DNA of 64,000 nucleotides from Aureimonas sp. OT7 (GTDB lineage Bacteria; Pseudomonadota; Alphaproteobacteria; Rhizobiales; Rhizobiaceae), in assembly GCF_014844055.1 (NCBI RefSeq), contig NZ_CP062167.1, forward strand, positions 1,317,501 through 1,381,500. The letters are read 5' to 3'. Under the pieces are notes generated by a model, which was not told the DNA's origin, made no database searches, and saw only the letters and a program-made list of their open reading frames with translations. Shown piece after piece: positions 27,904 through 36,763 of the stretch. The stretch's first letter is position 1, and every line of letters starts with the position of its first letter. The position numbers and the translations under genes are program-made.

Positions 27904-29277
27904 TCAATAGGCCAAATGGGCGAAAACCTTGGCCATCGAGCGGTCCCATTGCGTATCGTACAGGCGCACCAGTTCCTCCGCCGAGGTGGTGCCACGGGCC
28001 ACGACTTCTTCCAGTGGCGCCAGGAAGTGGCTTTCGTCGTTGCCTTCCTCGTTCATCCGGGCGCGGGCCTTCAGGCCCTTGCGCGCGATGGCCACCACCG
28101 CGCGCGAAAGCTCCAGCACGCTGGCATCGCGGAACCCTGTCGCGAAGCCGGTCGTCGGCACCGCCTCGCGCATCGCGGAGACCTCCTCGAAGGTCCAGTC
28201 GGCGCAGAGCGCCTCCGCCTCGGCCATTGCGGCCTCGTCATAGAGGAGGCCCACCCACAGCGCGGGCAGGGCGCAGATGCGCCGCCACGGACCGCCATCG
28301 GCGCCGCGCATCTCGATGAAGCGCTTCAGCCGGACATCCGGAAAGAGGGTGGACAGATGGTTGGTCCAGTCGCCCATGTTGGGTGTCGCATCCGCGACGC
28401 GGCCCTTGAAGGCCCCATCCAGGAACTGCCGGAAGGTGATGTCCGTGGCGTCGTGATAGACGCCGTCGCGCATCACGAAGTACATCGGCACATCAAGCGC
28501 CCATTCCACGTAATCGCGATAGGTGAAGCCGGGTTCGAAGACGAAGGGCAGCAGGCCGGATCGCTGGTTGTCGACATCGCGCCAGACATCCGAGCGCCAC
28601 GAGACGAGGCCGTTGGGCTTGCCTTCGGTGAAGGGCGAATTGGCAAAGAGCGCCGTGGCCACGGGCTGCAGCTTCATGCCGATCTGCATCTTGCGGCGCA
28701 TGTCGGCTTCGTCGGCGAAGTCCAGATTGACCTGGATGGTGCAGGTGCGGAACATCATGTCCAGCCCGCGCGTGCCGACCTTCGGCATGTAGTTGCGCAT
28801 GATGTCGTATCGCGACTTCGGCATGATGGGCGTCTCGGCCAGCGTCCACAGCGGGCTGGAGCCCATGCCCAGGAACTCGATACCGAGACCCTTGGCCACC
28901 TTGCGTACATCCGCCAGATGGGCATTCGATTCGCGGCAGGTCTGGTGGATGGTCTCCACCGGCGCGCCGGAAAGCTCGAACTGTCCACCCGGCTCCAGCG
29001 AGATCGCCCCCTGGCCGGAGGCGCCCGCAAGACCGATGATGCGGCCGTCGTCGGTGATGGCTTCCCAGCCGGACAACGTCTGCATCCCCTCCAGGAGGCT
29101 CCGTATGCCGCGCTCTCCCTCGTAGGGAACGGGCGCCAGCGTATCGGCATAGAAGCCGAACTTTTCGTGCTCGGTGCCGATGCGGAACTGCGCCTTGGGC
29201 TTTTCCCCGCCCTTCATGTAGAGGGTCAGGTCATCGACGCTGTCGATCGGCGTCAAATCGGTCGTGTCGCGCGCCAT
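27904..29277 (-). CDS. gshA: Glutamate-cysteine ligase
   Basis: ATP-dependent ligase that makes gamma-glutamylcysteine, the first step in glutathione synthesis, in the cytosol. 457 residues match the GCS2-type enzyme of alphaproteobacteria and plants (about 455). Recognisable segments are RIGTEHEKFGF (about 33-43), LEPGGQFELSGAP, KSRYDIMRNYMPKVG, TCTIQVNLDF, SWRSDVW and FIEMRGADGGP. It is preceded by rsmE on the same strand, a neighbour pair often kept in Hyphomicrobiales. The ATG at 29277 starts the conserved N-terminal region. Confidence 0.95.
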   Translation of the reverse strand: MARDTTDLTPIDSVDDLTLYMKGGEKPKAQFRIGTEHEKFGFYADTLAPVPYEGERGIRSLLEGMQTLSGWEAITDDGRIIGLAGASGQGAISLEPGGQFELSGAPVETIHQTCRESNAHLADVRKVAKGLGIEFLGMGSSPLWTLAETPIMPKSRYDIMRNYMPKVGTRGLDMMFRTCTIQVNLDFADEADMRRKMQIGMKLQPVATALFANSPFTEGKPNGLVSWRSDVWRDVDNQRSGLLPFVFEPGFTYRDYVEWALDVPMYFVMRDGVYHDATDITFRQFLDGAFKGRVADATPNMGDWTNHLSTLFPDVRLKRFIEMRGADGGPWRRICALPALWVGLLYDEAAMAEAEALCADWTFEEVSAMREAVPTTGFATGFRDASVLELSRAVVAIARKGLKARARMNEEGNDESHFLAPLEEVVARGTTSAEELVRLYDTQWDRSMAKVFAHLAY

Positions 29278-29378
29278 GGCTTTCCAGTCCGCTGTCCGCC
29301 GCAGGCGGTCTATGGTTACTCAGGCTGTCTATTGCCCGGACCGGCCCTGACGCAAGTGCCGATCGCAACGCAAGGGCA

Positions 29379-30122
29379 TCATGTCCGCCAGTCACCGGCC
29401 GCCGCCTGCACCACGGCCATCGCCGCCACGGCCGCCGTATCGGCGCGCAGGATGCGCGGGCCGAGGGGGATTGCCGTCACGAAGGGCGCTTGCATCAACA
29501 TCGAGCGCTCGTCGGCGGAAAAGCCACCCTCCGGGCCGATCAGCAGGGCCAGCGGCCGGCCCGCCAGCGGCGACAGAATGTCCAGTACGCCGGCCTCATC
29601 GGCCCGCTCGTCGCAGAAAATGAGCTGGCGGCCGGTATCCCAGTCTTCCAGAAGCCGGGGCAGCCGTACCATGTCGCGACACTCCGCGACGGACAGGATG
29701 CCGCATTGCTCTGCCGCCTCGATGGCGTTGGCGCGCATGCGGTCGAGCTTGATACGCGGCGCCTGGCAATGCTGCGTCATCACAGGTTGCAATACGCCGG
29801 CGCCCATCTCCACCGCCTTCTGCACCATGTAATCCAGGCGTGCGCTCTTCAGCGGCGCGAACAGGTAGTGCAGGTCGGGTGTCGGCGTCTGCGGCCGGGT
29901 CGACCGCTGGACCTCCAGATCGAGCTTCTTCTTCGAAACGGGGGCCAGCCGCGCCAGCCATTCGCCGTCGCGCCCGTTGAACAGCAGCACCGTGTCGCCG
30001 GCGCCGAGCCGCATGACGTTCGCCAGGTAGTTGGCTTGTTCCGGCGTCGCAACCACCACCGCACCGTCGGTGAGGGCGTCCCCCACATGAAGGCGCGGGG
30101 CCCTGAAATCATAGTCCGGCAT
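29379..30122 (-). CDS. rsmE: 16S rRNA (uracil(1498)-N(3))-methyltransferase
   Basis: SPOUT-class methyltransferase, 247 residues from the ATG at 30122, acting on U1498 of 16S rRNA in the 30S subunit. An N-terminal PUA-like domain (about 1-70) precedes the knotted domain with [11 protein letters not shown] and the C-terminal [20 protein letters not shown] motif that binds S-adenosylmethionine. The longer reading to 30191 lacks homology-like sequence and was rejected. It is followed by gshA on the same strand, 101 bases away. Confidence 0.95.
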   Translation of the reverse strand: MPDYDFRAPRLHVGDALTDGAVVVATPEQANYLANVMRLGAGDTVLLFNGRDGEWLARLAPVSKKKLDLEVQRSTRPQTPTPDLHYLFAPLKSARLDYMVQKAVEMGAGVLQPVMTQHCQAPRIKLDRMRANAIEAAEQCGILSVAECRDMVRLPRLLEDWDTGRQLIFCDERADEAGVLDILSPLAGRPLALLIGPEGGFSADERSMLMQAPFVTAIPLGPRILRADTAAVAAMAVVQAAAGDWRT

Positions 30123-30264
30123 GGCCACCTCCAGAACTCTTGTCGCAGGACAGAAACCGAATCGCCGTCCGCCTCGTTTCCATGCGCACATAAGGGCTAC
30201 GTCGGAACCGGTTCAATCGGAAACGCGGTCGCCTTCAAGGTCGGGCCTCGAGGAGATGGACTTC

Positions 30265-31062
30265 ATGGATCTCGGAATCAGTGGGCGGGTCGCCATCATC
30301 ACCGGCGGCTCGGGCGGCATAGGCTTCGCCACGGCGAAGCTTCTGGCCCTCGAAGGGGTCAAGCTGGTCCTGTCCGACAGGAAACAACCGGATGTCGACG
30401 ACGCTGCCGGAATCATCGGCGGCGATACGCTGGCCGTCGCGGCGGACGTGACCAGCCAGGCCGATGTCGACGCACTCGTGGCGCGGACCATCGAAACGTT
30501 CGGCACCGTCGACATCGTCGTTCACACGTCCGGCATTACCGGCGGCAAGGGCGATCCGCTGGAGGTGAGCGACGAGGAGTACCGGGAAGCCTGGGACATC
30601 GACTTCATGTCGGCCGTGCGCATGGGCCGGGCGGCGATCCCGCAGATGCGGCAGGGCGGCTGGGGCCGGTTCGTATGCATCACATCGGAAAATGCCGTCC
30701 AGCCCTATTGGGAAGAGGCCACCTACAACTCCGCCAAGGCCGCGCTGGCCGCGTTCATCAAGGGGCTGTCCTACAGGGAGGCCGCAAACGGCGTCCTGTG
30801 CAACACGGTGGCGCCCGCCTTCATCGAGACGCCGATGACGGACGGCATGATGAAGAAGCGCGCGGAAGAGATGAACATCACCTTCGACGAGGCTGTGCGC
30901 ACCTTCCTGGACGAGGAGCGCCCCGGCATCGTCCAGAAGCGGCGTGGCAAGCCGGAAGAGGTCGCCGCCGCCATCGCCCTTCTGGTGTCGGACCGGGCGT
31001 CCTTCATCAACGGCGCCAATCTGCGCGTCGACGGCGGGTCGGTGATGGCGATCCAGAGCTAG
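30265..31062 (+). CDS. Short-chain dehydrogenase/reductase (FabG-like)
   Basis: 265-residue SDR. GAGGAG ends nine bases before the ATG at 30265 (MDLGISGRVAIITGG), which favours it over the ATG at 30256. Rossmann motif TGGSGGIG, NAG-equivalent HTSGITGG, catalytic Ser in ITSEN and YNSAK (Tyr and Lys) are present, as is the C-terminal INGANLRVDGG of FabG-type enzymes. The insertion around FDEAVRTFLDEERPGIVQKRR before the last strand is typical of SDRs acting on CoA-linked or cyclic substrates; the actual one is unknown. It ends three bases before the convergent higA remnant. Confidence 0.9.
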   Translation: MDLGISGRVAIITGGSGGIGFATAKLLALEGVKLVLSDRKQPDVDDAAGIIGGDTLAVAADVTSQADVDALVARTIETFGTVDIVVHTSGITGGKGDPLEVSDEEYREAWDIDFMSAVRMGRAAIPQMRQGGWGRFVCITSENAVQPYWEEATYNSAKAALAAFIKGLSYREAANGVLCNTVAPAFIETPMTDGMMKKRAEEMNITFDEAVRTFLDEERPGIVQKRRGKPEEVAAAIALLVSDRASFINGANLRVDGGSVMAIQS

Positions 31063-31065
31063 CGG

Positions 31066-31379
31066 TCAACCAAGGCGGGATGGCTCCCGGCCTTCGCCAC
31101 TAAGACGCGTCGGAAGCGCCGCAATCTCGCTTCCGACGGCATTCTCGGCCATGCGGATGTCATATGAGCTCTGCAGGTTGAGCCAGAATTGTGCGCTTGT
31201 CCCGAACCAGTGTCCAAGTCGCAGTGCGGTATCACCAGAGATGCCGCGCTGCCCCTTGATGATCTGCGTAATCCGGTTTGTCGGAACATCGAGCTGCCGC
31301 GACAACTCGCTCGCGGACACTCCAAGCTCGTTCAATTCGTCGGCAAGTAGTTCGCCTGGTGTATCGGTGGACGAGCCAT
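31066..31379 (-). pseudogene. higA: HigA antitoxin gene with a one-base frameshift near the start
   Basis: XRE-type antitoxin of a HigBA module. The ATG at 31379 follows a good ribosome site (AAGGAGCGG) and reads MARPPIH, the usual HigA start. One base is missing near 31358 (CACCAGG where CACCCAGG is expected), which sends the frame to an early TGA. From codon 9 on the other frame continues as GELLADELNELGVSASEL and then the HTH with VPTNRITQIIKGQRGISGDTALRL and FWLNLQSSYD. Adding one base gives an intact 104-residue HigA. It could instead be a sequencing error, or re-initiate internally. The last codons lie three bases from the SDR stop. Confidence 0.82.
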
Positions 31380-31390
31380 GATGCCGCTCC

Positions 31391-31673
31391 TTAATGATAA
31401 TCGACGATTTCGACCATCGATGGCCCGGTTGAGTCCGCAGGCCATTCGAAACAAATCCGCCATTTCGGATTGATGCGAATAGAGAATTGGCCCGAGCGCC
31501 CGCCCTTCAAACCCTCTAACCTGTTGCTGGGCAGTTGACCCAACTCCGCCAGACTGATGGCCGCATCCAATATCTCCAGCCGTTTCCATGCCTGCCGCTC
31601 GAAGCTCTGGAACGCGAATGTTTACGCCGGCGGCAAAATCTACCGTTCGCCTGTCTCTGTAGCTCAGGATCAT
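31391..31673 (-). pseudogene. higB: HigB toxin gene with a frameshift
   Basis: HigB-type RelE-superfamily mRNA interferase. The N terminus MILSYRDRRTVDFAAG is in one frame; after about residue 17 (near 31622) the family sequence continues one base later, with AFQSFERQAWKRLEILDAA, LPSNRLEGLKG, GQFSIRINPKWRICFEW and the terminal VEIVDYH. The length (283 bases) is one over a multiple of three, so one base was inserted or two lost. The stop is 11 bases before the HigA start. With the higA lesion this makes both halves of the module broken, unless the reads are wrong. Confidence 0.82.
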
Positions 31674-31698
31674 AAGAGCATTTAGTCAGACTTACGCC

Positions 31699-31713
31699 TT
31701 ACGTCAGACGTAA
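31699..31713. promoter_or_regulatory. Palindrome upstream of higB, candidate HigA operator
   Basis: TTACGTCAGACGTAA is a perfect 6-bp inverted repeat with a 3-base spacer, centred 33 bases upstream of the higB ATG. A partial direct repeat (GTCAGACTTACG) lies just beside it on the higB side. Antitoxins of this family repress their own operon through such dyads. Confidence 0.55.
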
Positions 31714-31803
31714 ATCACGTAGACGCCGCTGCCGCAACGCAGTTTACCGCTAAGCTGTATCTGGACGACGCCGCTGCCCCGCCACAGGGGCAGGGCCGGG
31801 TGG

Positions 31804-31980
31804 TTACTCGACGCTTTTGGGTGGTACCGGGTCGGATGCCGGAAAGGTATCTTCCAGCGCGTCGTCAAGGCAGGCTTCCTCGCCGTCACTGTCTTTCGAT
31901 GGGGTTTCGCGCTCCACCTTGTCGCTGCGGAAGCGGTTTTCCTCTTCCGTCTCGCGCTCCACGCGGTTGACTTCGCTCAT
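31804..31980 (-). CDS. Small acidic protein of unknown function (58 aa)
   Basis: A short gene missed by length cut-offs. The ATG at 31980 has GAGGGAG six bases upstream. The product begins MSEVNRVERETEEENRF, is rich in Glu/Asp/Arg, and ends with LDDALEDTFPASDPVPP. That last motif (LxDALEDTFPASDP) recurs at the C terminus of small proteins in many alphaproteobacteria. The function is unknown. The macro-domain gene upstream on the same strand ends 31 bases before its start. Confidence 0.75.
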   Translation of the reverse strand: MSEVNRVERETEEENRFRSDKVERETPSKDSDGEEACLDDALEDTFPASDPVPPKSVE

Positions 31981-32010
31981 AGTGCACTCCCTCTGGATTT
32001 TGCCTTTGGG

Positions 32011-32559
32011 TCAGGAACGGCCGTTGGACGCCCCCGTTCCCGCCGCCAACGCCGCACCCAGCCTGTCGGCGTCCGCCTGCGAGAAGGCGCAGAGCACGAT
32101 GCGGGTAAAGCCGCCGCCATCCGCCGCTTCCAGGCAGGCCTGTACGGCAATCCTGGCAGCGTCATCCTTGGGATAGCCGTAGATGCCCGTCGAGATGGAT
32201 GGAAACGCGATGCTGCGTACCCCGTTTTGCCGGGCCAGCGTGAAGGCGTTGCGATAGGCATTGGCCAGGAGCTGCGGCTCGCCGTGTCCGCCGCCGTGCC
32301 ACACCGGCCCCACGGTGTGGACCACACGGCGCGCGGGCAGGCGGTAGCCGAAGGTGATGCGGGCCTCGCCCGTGGGACAGCCGCCGATGCTGCGGCATTC
32401 TTCCAGAAGCTCGGGCCCGGCCGCACGGTGGATGGCGCCGTCCACGCCACCGCCACCCAGGAGGCTTTCATTCGCCGCGTTGACGATGGCATCCACCGAG
32501 AGTTGCGTAATATCCCCGACGAGAACCTCGATCCCGGTCCCGTTGCGTGTCGTCTTCAT
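32011..32559 (-). CDS. Macro-domain O-acetyl-ADP-ribose deacetylase (YmdB-like)
   Basis: Single macro domain of 182 residues. The start at 32559 follows GGGAGAAGG and gives [49 protein letters not shown], the standard ADP-ribose-binding N terminus. [10 protein letters not shown], the phosphate-binding loop, is at about 118-128. The family removes acetyl from O-acetyl-ADP-ribose or ADP-ribose from proteins; E. coli YmdB also modulates RNase III. The small acidic gene follows, and the glcDEF operon is divergent. No sirtuin or ADP-ribosyltransferase is adjacent, so the role is generic. Confidence 0.92.
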   Translation of the reverse strand: MKTTRNGTGIEVLVGDITQLSVDAIVNAANESLLGGGGVDGAIHRAAGPELLEECRSIGGCPTGEARITFGYRLPARRVVHTVGPVWHGGGHGEPQLLANAYRNAFTLARQNGVRSIAFPSISTGIYGYPKDDAARIAVQACLEAADGGGFTRIVLCAFSQADADRLGAALAAGTGASNGRS

Positions 32560-32675
32560 GACCCTTCTCCCTTGTGCGTCCTCACATGCTTGGCACCGCG
32601 GCAAGCGTGGACTTGCTCTCGGTCCTTCTTTAGGTGCATTCCAGGGTAGTGAAGAAATGGGAGGTCGGGAGCGTC

Positions 32676-34169
32676 ATGACCATAGCCATGCCGAAGCCGG
32701 ACCGGGAGGTCCTGTCGCGACGGGAGGCCATCGTGGCCGCGCTGCGGGCGATCGTGCCGGGCGAGGGCGTCGTCGACGCGACCAACGAGATGCGCGTCTT
32801 CGAGACCGACGCGCTGACGGCCTATCGCCAGTTGCCGCTTGTCGTGGTGCTGCCGGAGACGGTGGAGCAGGTGGCCGCCGTGCTGAAATATTGCCATGGC
32901 GAGGGCATCAAGGTGGTGCCGCGCGGCTCCGGCACCTCACTGTCAGGCGGGGCGCTGCCGCTGGAGGACGGTGTGCTGCTGGTCCTGTCGCGCTTCAACC
33001 GCATCCTGGAAGTGGATTTCGACAATCGCTGCGCCGTCGTGCAGCCGGGTGTCACCAATCTCGGCATCACCCGCGCGGTCGAGCATGCCGGCTTCTACTA
33101 CGCGCCGGACCCGTCTTCGCAGATCGCCTGTTCCATCGGCGGCAACGTCGCCGAAAATTCGGGCGGGGTGCATTGCCTGAAATACGGGCTTACCGCCAAC
33201 AACCTCCTGGGGATCGAGTTCGTGACCATCGAGGGCGAGGTAATCCGGCTCGGCGGCAAGCATCTCGACAGCGAGGGCTATGACCTGATCGGGCTGATGA
33301 CGGGCTCGGAAGGGCTTCTGGGCGTGGTAACGGAAGTCACCGTGCGCATATTGCAGGCGCCGGAAACGGCGCGCGCCGTGCTGATCGGCTTTCCGACCAG
33401 CGAAGAAGCGGGCGCCGCCGTTGCGGCCATCATCGCCAAGGGCATCATCCCCGGCGGCATGGAGATGATGGACAGGCCGGCCATCCATGCGGCGGAAGAT
33501 TTCGTCCATGCCGGCTACCCGCTGGACGTGGAGGCGCTGCTGATCGTCGAGCTGGATGGCCCCGAGGCGGAATGCAGCCATCTGCTGCAGGAGGTGGAGG
33601 CCATTGCCCGGGCCAATGGCGCCACCACGGCGCGCGTGTCGCAATCGGCGGAAGAACGCGCCGCCTTCTGGGCCGGGCGCAAGGCGGCCTTCCCCGCCGT
33701 GGGGCGCATTTCGCCCGACTATCTGTGCATGGACGGCACCATCCCGCGCAAGGAACTGCCGCGCGTGCTGGCCGGCATGAAGGCGCTTTCGGATAAGTAC
33801 CGGCTGCGCGTCGCCAATGTGTTCCATGCCGGCGACGGCAACCTGCACCCGCTGATCCTGTACGATGCGTCGAAGGACGACGAGCTGCAGCGCGCCGAGG
33901 ATTTCGGTGCCGACATCCTGCGCCTGTGCGTGGAGGTGGGCGGCGTCCTGACGGGCGAGCATGGCGTCGGCATAGAAAAGCGCGACCTGATGCCCGAGAT
34001 GTTCGGCGAGGACGATCTGCGCCACCAGCAGCGCGTCAAATGCGCCTTCGACGACAAGCATCTTCTTAACCCCGGCAAGGTCTTTCCCGTGCTGCACCGC
34101 TGCGCCGAACTGGGCCGCATGCATGTGCACCGGGGCCAGGTGCCCTTTCCCGACCTGCCAAGATTTTGA
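32676..34169 (+). CDS. glcD: Glycolate oxidase, FAD-linked subunit GlcD
   Basis: FAD subunit of membrane-linked glycolate oxidase (glycolate to glyoxylate), 497 residues, matching E. coli GlcD (499). FAD_binding_4 motif with PRGSGTSLSGGALP (about 80-95), substrate/FAD-oxidase C-terminal domain with VFHAGDGNLHP, and terminal NPGKVFP. The start at 32676 has GGGAG upstream; a GTG at 32634 is weaker. First of glcDEF; the glcE start codon almost overlaps its stop. No glcB or GlcC regulator is in the window. Confidence 0.95.
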   Translation: MTIAMPKPDREVLSRREAIVAALRAIVPGEGVVDATNEMRVFETDALTAYRQLPLVVVLPETVEQVAAVLKYCHGEGIKVVPRGSGTSLSGGALPLEDGVLLVLSRFNRILEVDFDNRCAVVQPGVTNLGITRAVEHAGFYYAPDPSSQIACSIGGNVAENSGGVHCLKYGLTANNLLGIEFVTIEGEVIRLGGKHLDSEGYDLIGLMTGSEGLLGVVTEVTVRILQAPETARAVLIGFPTSEEAGAAVAAIIAKGIIPGGMEMMDRPAIHAAEDFVHAGYPLDVEALLIVELDGPEAECSHLLQEVEAIARANGATTARVSQSAEERAAFWAGRKAAFPAVGRISPDYLCMDGTIPRKELPRVLAGMKALSDKYRLRVANVFHAGDGNLHPLILYDASKDDELQRAEDFGADILRLCVEVGGVLTGEHGVGIEKRDLMPEMFGEDDLRHQQRVKCAFDDKHLLNPGKVFPVLHRCAELGRMHVHRGQVPFPDLPRF

Positions 34170-34177
34170 CCGAGCCC

Positions 34178-35395
34178 ATGCTGAACACGCAACGCAAGAT
34201 CATTCGCCCCGACACGGCCGAAGGCGTGCGCGATGCCGTGCAGGCCGCTTTGGCCGACGCCGCGCCGCTGGCGGTGGAAGGCACCGGCAGCAAGGCCGCC
34301 ATCGGCAAGCCGGTGCAGGCCGCGGCGACGCTGTCGACGGCGGGGCTTTCGGGCATCACCCTTTACGAGCCGGAAGAGCTGGTGCTGTCGGCAAGGGCCG
34401 GCACGCCCATGGCCGAGATCGAAGCCGCCTTGCAGGCGCGCGGCCAGCGGCTGGAGTTCGAGCCCATCGATTACGGGCCGCTGCTTGGCCAGCCGGCGGG
34501 AGAGGGCACGCTGGGCGGCACCATTTCGTGCAACCTTTCGGGCCCGCGCCGCATCAAGCAGGGCGCGGCGCGCGACCATATATTAGGGATCGCCGCCGTT
34601 TCGGGCCGGGGCGAAATCTACCGCGCCGGCGGGCGCGTGGTGAAGAACGTGACGGGCTACGACCTGTCGAAGGGCATGACGGGGGCGTGGGGCACGCTGT
34701 CCATCCTGACCGATATCACCATCAAGGTGATGCCGGACGCGGAGACCGAAACGACACTGGTTCTGCGCAACCTGCAGGACGACGAGGCCGCTGGCGCGCT
34801 GTCGGCTGCCATGGGCTCGTCGGCCGAGGCGTCCGGCGCGGCGCATCTGCCCTACGGGGTTGCGGCCGGCGTTCTGGACGGGCGCTTCGGCAAGCAGGCG
34901 GCGACATTGGTGCGGCTGGAAGGCTTCGGCCCATCCGTTGCGGCGCGGGCCGGGCATCTGGCCCAGGCGATGGAGCGGGTCGGCGCCGTGGAGCGGCTGG
35001 AGCGGGACGAATCCCGGTTGTTGTGGCGGCAGGTGCGCGATGTGGCGCCCTTTGCCGGGCCCGACCACCGCGCCGTGTGGCGGCTGTCCGTGACGCCGAC
35101 GCGCGGACCGGAGATCGTCATGGCGCTGCGCATGCACATGGCGGCGGATGCACTGTACGATTGGCAATGCGGGCTGATCTTCCTGCGGCTCGAGCACGGG
35201 GTGGAGGCGGAGCGGATCCGCGCCGTGATCGCGCAGCATGGCGGCGGCCACGCGACACTGGTGCGGGCCGGGCTGGACGAGCGCCTGTCGACGCCCGTCT
35301 TCCAGCCGCAGCCACCGGCGCTTGCGGCGCTGTCGCAAAGGCTGCGCGCGCAGTTCGACCCGCAATCCATTCTCAACCCCGGCAGGATGGGCTGA
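34178..35395 (+). CDS. glcE: Glycolate oxidase, FAD-binding subunit GlcE
   Basis: 405 residues from the ATG at 34178. A TTG at 34166 overlaps the glcD stop and could serve instead. Like GlcD it has an FAD_binding_4 fold (VEGTGSKAAIGKP, LGGTISCNLSGPRR, GRVVKNVTGYDLSKGMTGAWG) but the C-terminal domain is shorter, and it ends NPGRMG. It is one of the three subunits required for glycolate oxidase activity. The next gene, glcF, starts four bases after its stop. Confidence 0.94.
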   Translation: MLNTQRKIIRPDTAEGVRDAVQAALADAAPLAVEGTGSKAAIGKPVQAAATLSTAGLSGITLYEPEELVLSARAGTPMAEIEAALQARGQRLEFEPIDYGPLLGQPAGEGTLGGTISCNLSGPRRIKQGAARDHILGIAAVSGRGEIYRAGGRVVKNVTGYDLSKGMTGAWGTLSILTDITIKVMPDAETETTLVLRNLQDDEAAGALSAAMGSSAEASGAAHLPYGVAAGVLDGRFGKQAATLVRLEGFGPSVAARAGHLAQAMERVGAVERLERDESRLLWRQVRDVAPFAGPDHRAVWRLSVTPTRGPEIVMALRMHMAADALYDWQCGLIFLRLEHGVEAERIRAVIAQHGGGHATLVRAGLDERLSTPVFQPQPPALAALSQRLRAQFDPQSILNPGRMG

Positions 35396-35399
35396 CGCC

Positions 35400-36740
35400 A
35401 TGCAGACACATTTTTCTCTGGCGCAGCTTGCCAACCCCGATGTCGCGCATTCGGAAGAAATCATCCGCAAGTGCGTGCATTGCGGCTTCTGCACCGCGAC
35501 GTGCCCCACCTATGTCACCCTGGGGAACGAGCTCGACAGTCCGCGGGGGCGCATTTACCTCATCAAGGATATGCTGGAAAACGGCCGCCCCGCCGATACG
35601 CAGATCGTCACCCATATCGACCGCTGCCTGTCCTGCCTGTCCTGCATGACGACCTGCCCTTCGGGCGTCAATTACATGCATCTGGTGGACCATGCCCGCG
35701 CCCATATCGAGGAAACCTACCGCCGCCCGCTGCCCGACAGGCTCATCCGCGCCATGCTGGCCAAGGTGCTGCCCTATCCGGCGCGCTTCCGCGCCGCGCT
35801 GAAGCTGGCCGCCCTTGGCCGGCCCTTCGCGTCCCTTCTGGACAAGGCCGGGCCGCTGCGCCCGCTGGCCGCCATGCTGCGCCTTGCGCCGACATCGGTG
35901 CCTGCGGCCGCGCCCGGCCAGGCCCCGGGCATGCGGGCCGAGGGTGCGGCCAGCGGCCCGGCGCATGGCAAGCGTGTGGCGCTGCTGTCGGGTTGCGCGC
36001 AATCGGTGCTGGACCCCGGCATCAACGCCGCCACCACGCGCCTTCTGAACCGGCTGGGCGTCGAGGTGGTGATACCGCGCGGCGAGGGCTGCTGCGGATC
36101 GCTGACCCACCATATGGGCCGCGAGGACGAGGCGCTGGCCTCCGCCCGCCGCAATGTGGACGCGTGGACGCGTGCCATGGGCGAGGGCGGGCTGGACGCC
36201 ATCATCGTCACCACGTCGGGCTGCGGCACGACCATCAAGGATTACGGCCACATGCTGCGGCTGGACCCGGCCTATGCCGACAAGGCGAAGGCCGTTTCCG
36301 CGCTGGCCAAGGACGTGACGGAGTTTCTAGCCACGCTCGACCTGCCGGCCCCGGCGAGGCCCGGCAGCGCGGTGGTGGCCTATCACTCGGCCTGCTCGAT
36401 GCAGCATGGGCAGCGCATCACCAGGGCGCCGAAAGAGCTTTTGAAAAAGGCCGGCTATATCGTGCGCGATGTGCCGGAAGGGCATTTGTGCTGCGGCTCG
36501 GCCGGCACCTACAACATGCTGCAGCCGGAGATTTCGGCGCGGCTGCGGGACCGCAAGGTGCGCAATATCGAAAGCGTCGCGCCGGACCTGATAGCAACCG
36601 GCAATATCGGCTGCATGACGCAGATCGGCTCGGGCACGGGCATCCCGATCCTGCATACGGTGGAATTGCTGGATTGGGCCTATGGCGGCGCGCGGCCCGA
36701 AAAGCTGGCCGGCCAGCCGGCGGCCGTGGCGGCGGAATAG
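35400..36740 (+). CDS. glcF: Glycolate oxidase, iron-sulfur subunit GlcF
   Basis: 446-residue electron-transfer subunit. Two 4Fe-4S ferredoxin motifs are visible: CVHCGFCTATCP at about 25-36 and CLSCLSCMTTCP at about 76-87. Two cysteine-rich CCG domains follow (GCCGSLTHHMG and LCCGSAGTYN). The ATG at 35400 begins the normal GlcF N terminus; an open frame running from 35238 is not needed. It passes electrons from the flavin subunits toward the quinone pool. It is the last gene of glcDEF and converges with the L,D-transpeptidase gene after 23 bases. Confidence 0.95.
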   Translation: MQTHFSLAQLANPDVAHSEEIIRKCVHCGFCTATCPTYVTLGNELDSPRGRIYLIKDMLENGRPADTQIVTHIDRCLSCLSCMTTCPSGVNYMHLVDHARAHIEETYRRPLPDRLIRAMLAKVLPYPARFRAALKLAALGRPFASLLDKAGPLRPLAAMLRLAPTSVPAAAPGQAPGMRAEGAASGPAHGKRVALLSGCAQSVLDPGINAATTRLLNRLGVEVVIPRGEGCCGSLTHHMGREDEALASARRNVDAWTRAMGEGGLDAIIVTTSGCGTTIKDYGHMLRLDPAYADKAKAVSALAKDVTEFLATLDLPAPARPGSAVVAYHSACSMQHGQRITRAPKELLKKAGYIVRDVPEGHLCCGSAGTYNMLQPEISARLRDRKVRNIESVAPDLIATGNIGCMTQIGSGTGIPILHTVELLDWAYGGARPEKLAGQPAAVAAE

Positions 36741-36763
36741 GCTCCGCCGCCTGGACTGCTGCC

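Noticed and set aside
31704..31889. A 61-codon open frame upstream of higB (minus strand)
   Set aside because: It spans the operator palindrome, has no ribosome site and no recognisable sequence; only the small 58-aa gene at 31804-31980 is supported here.
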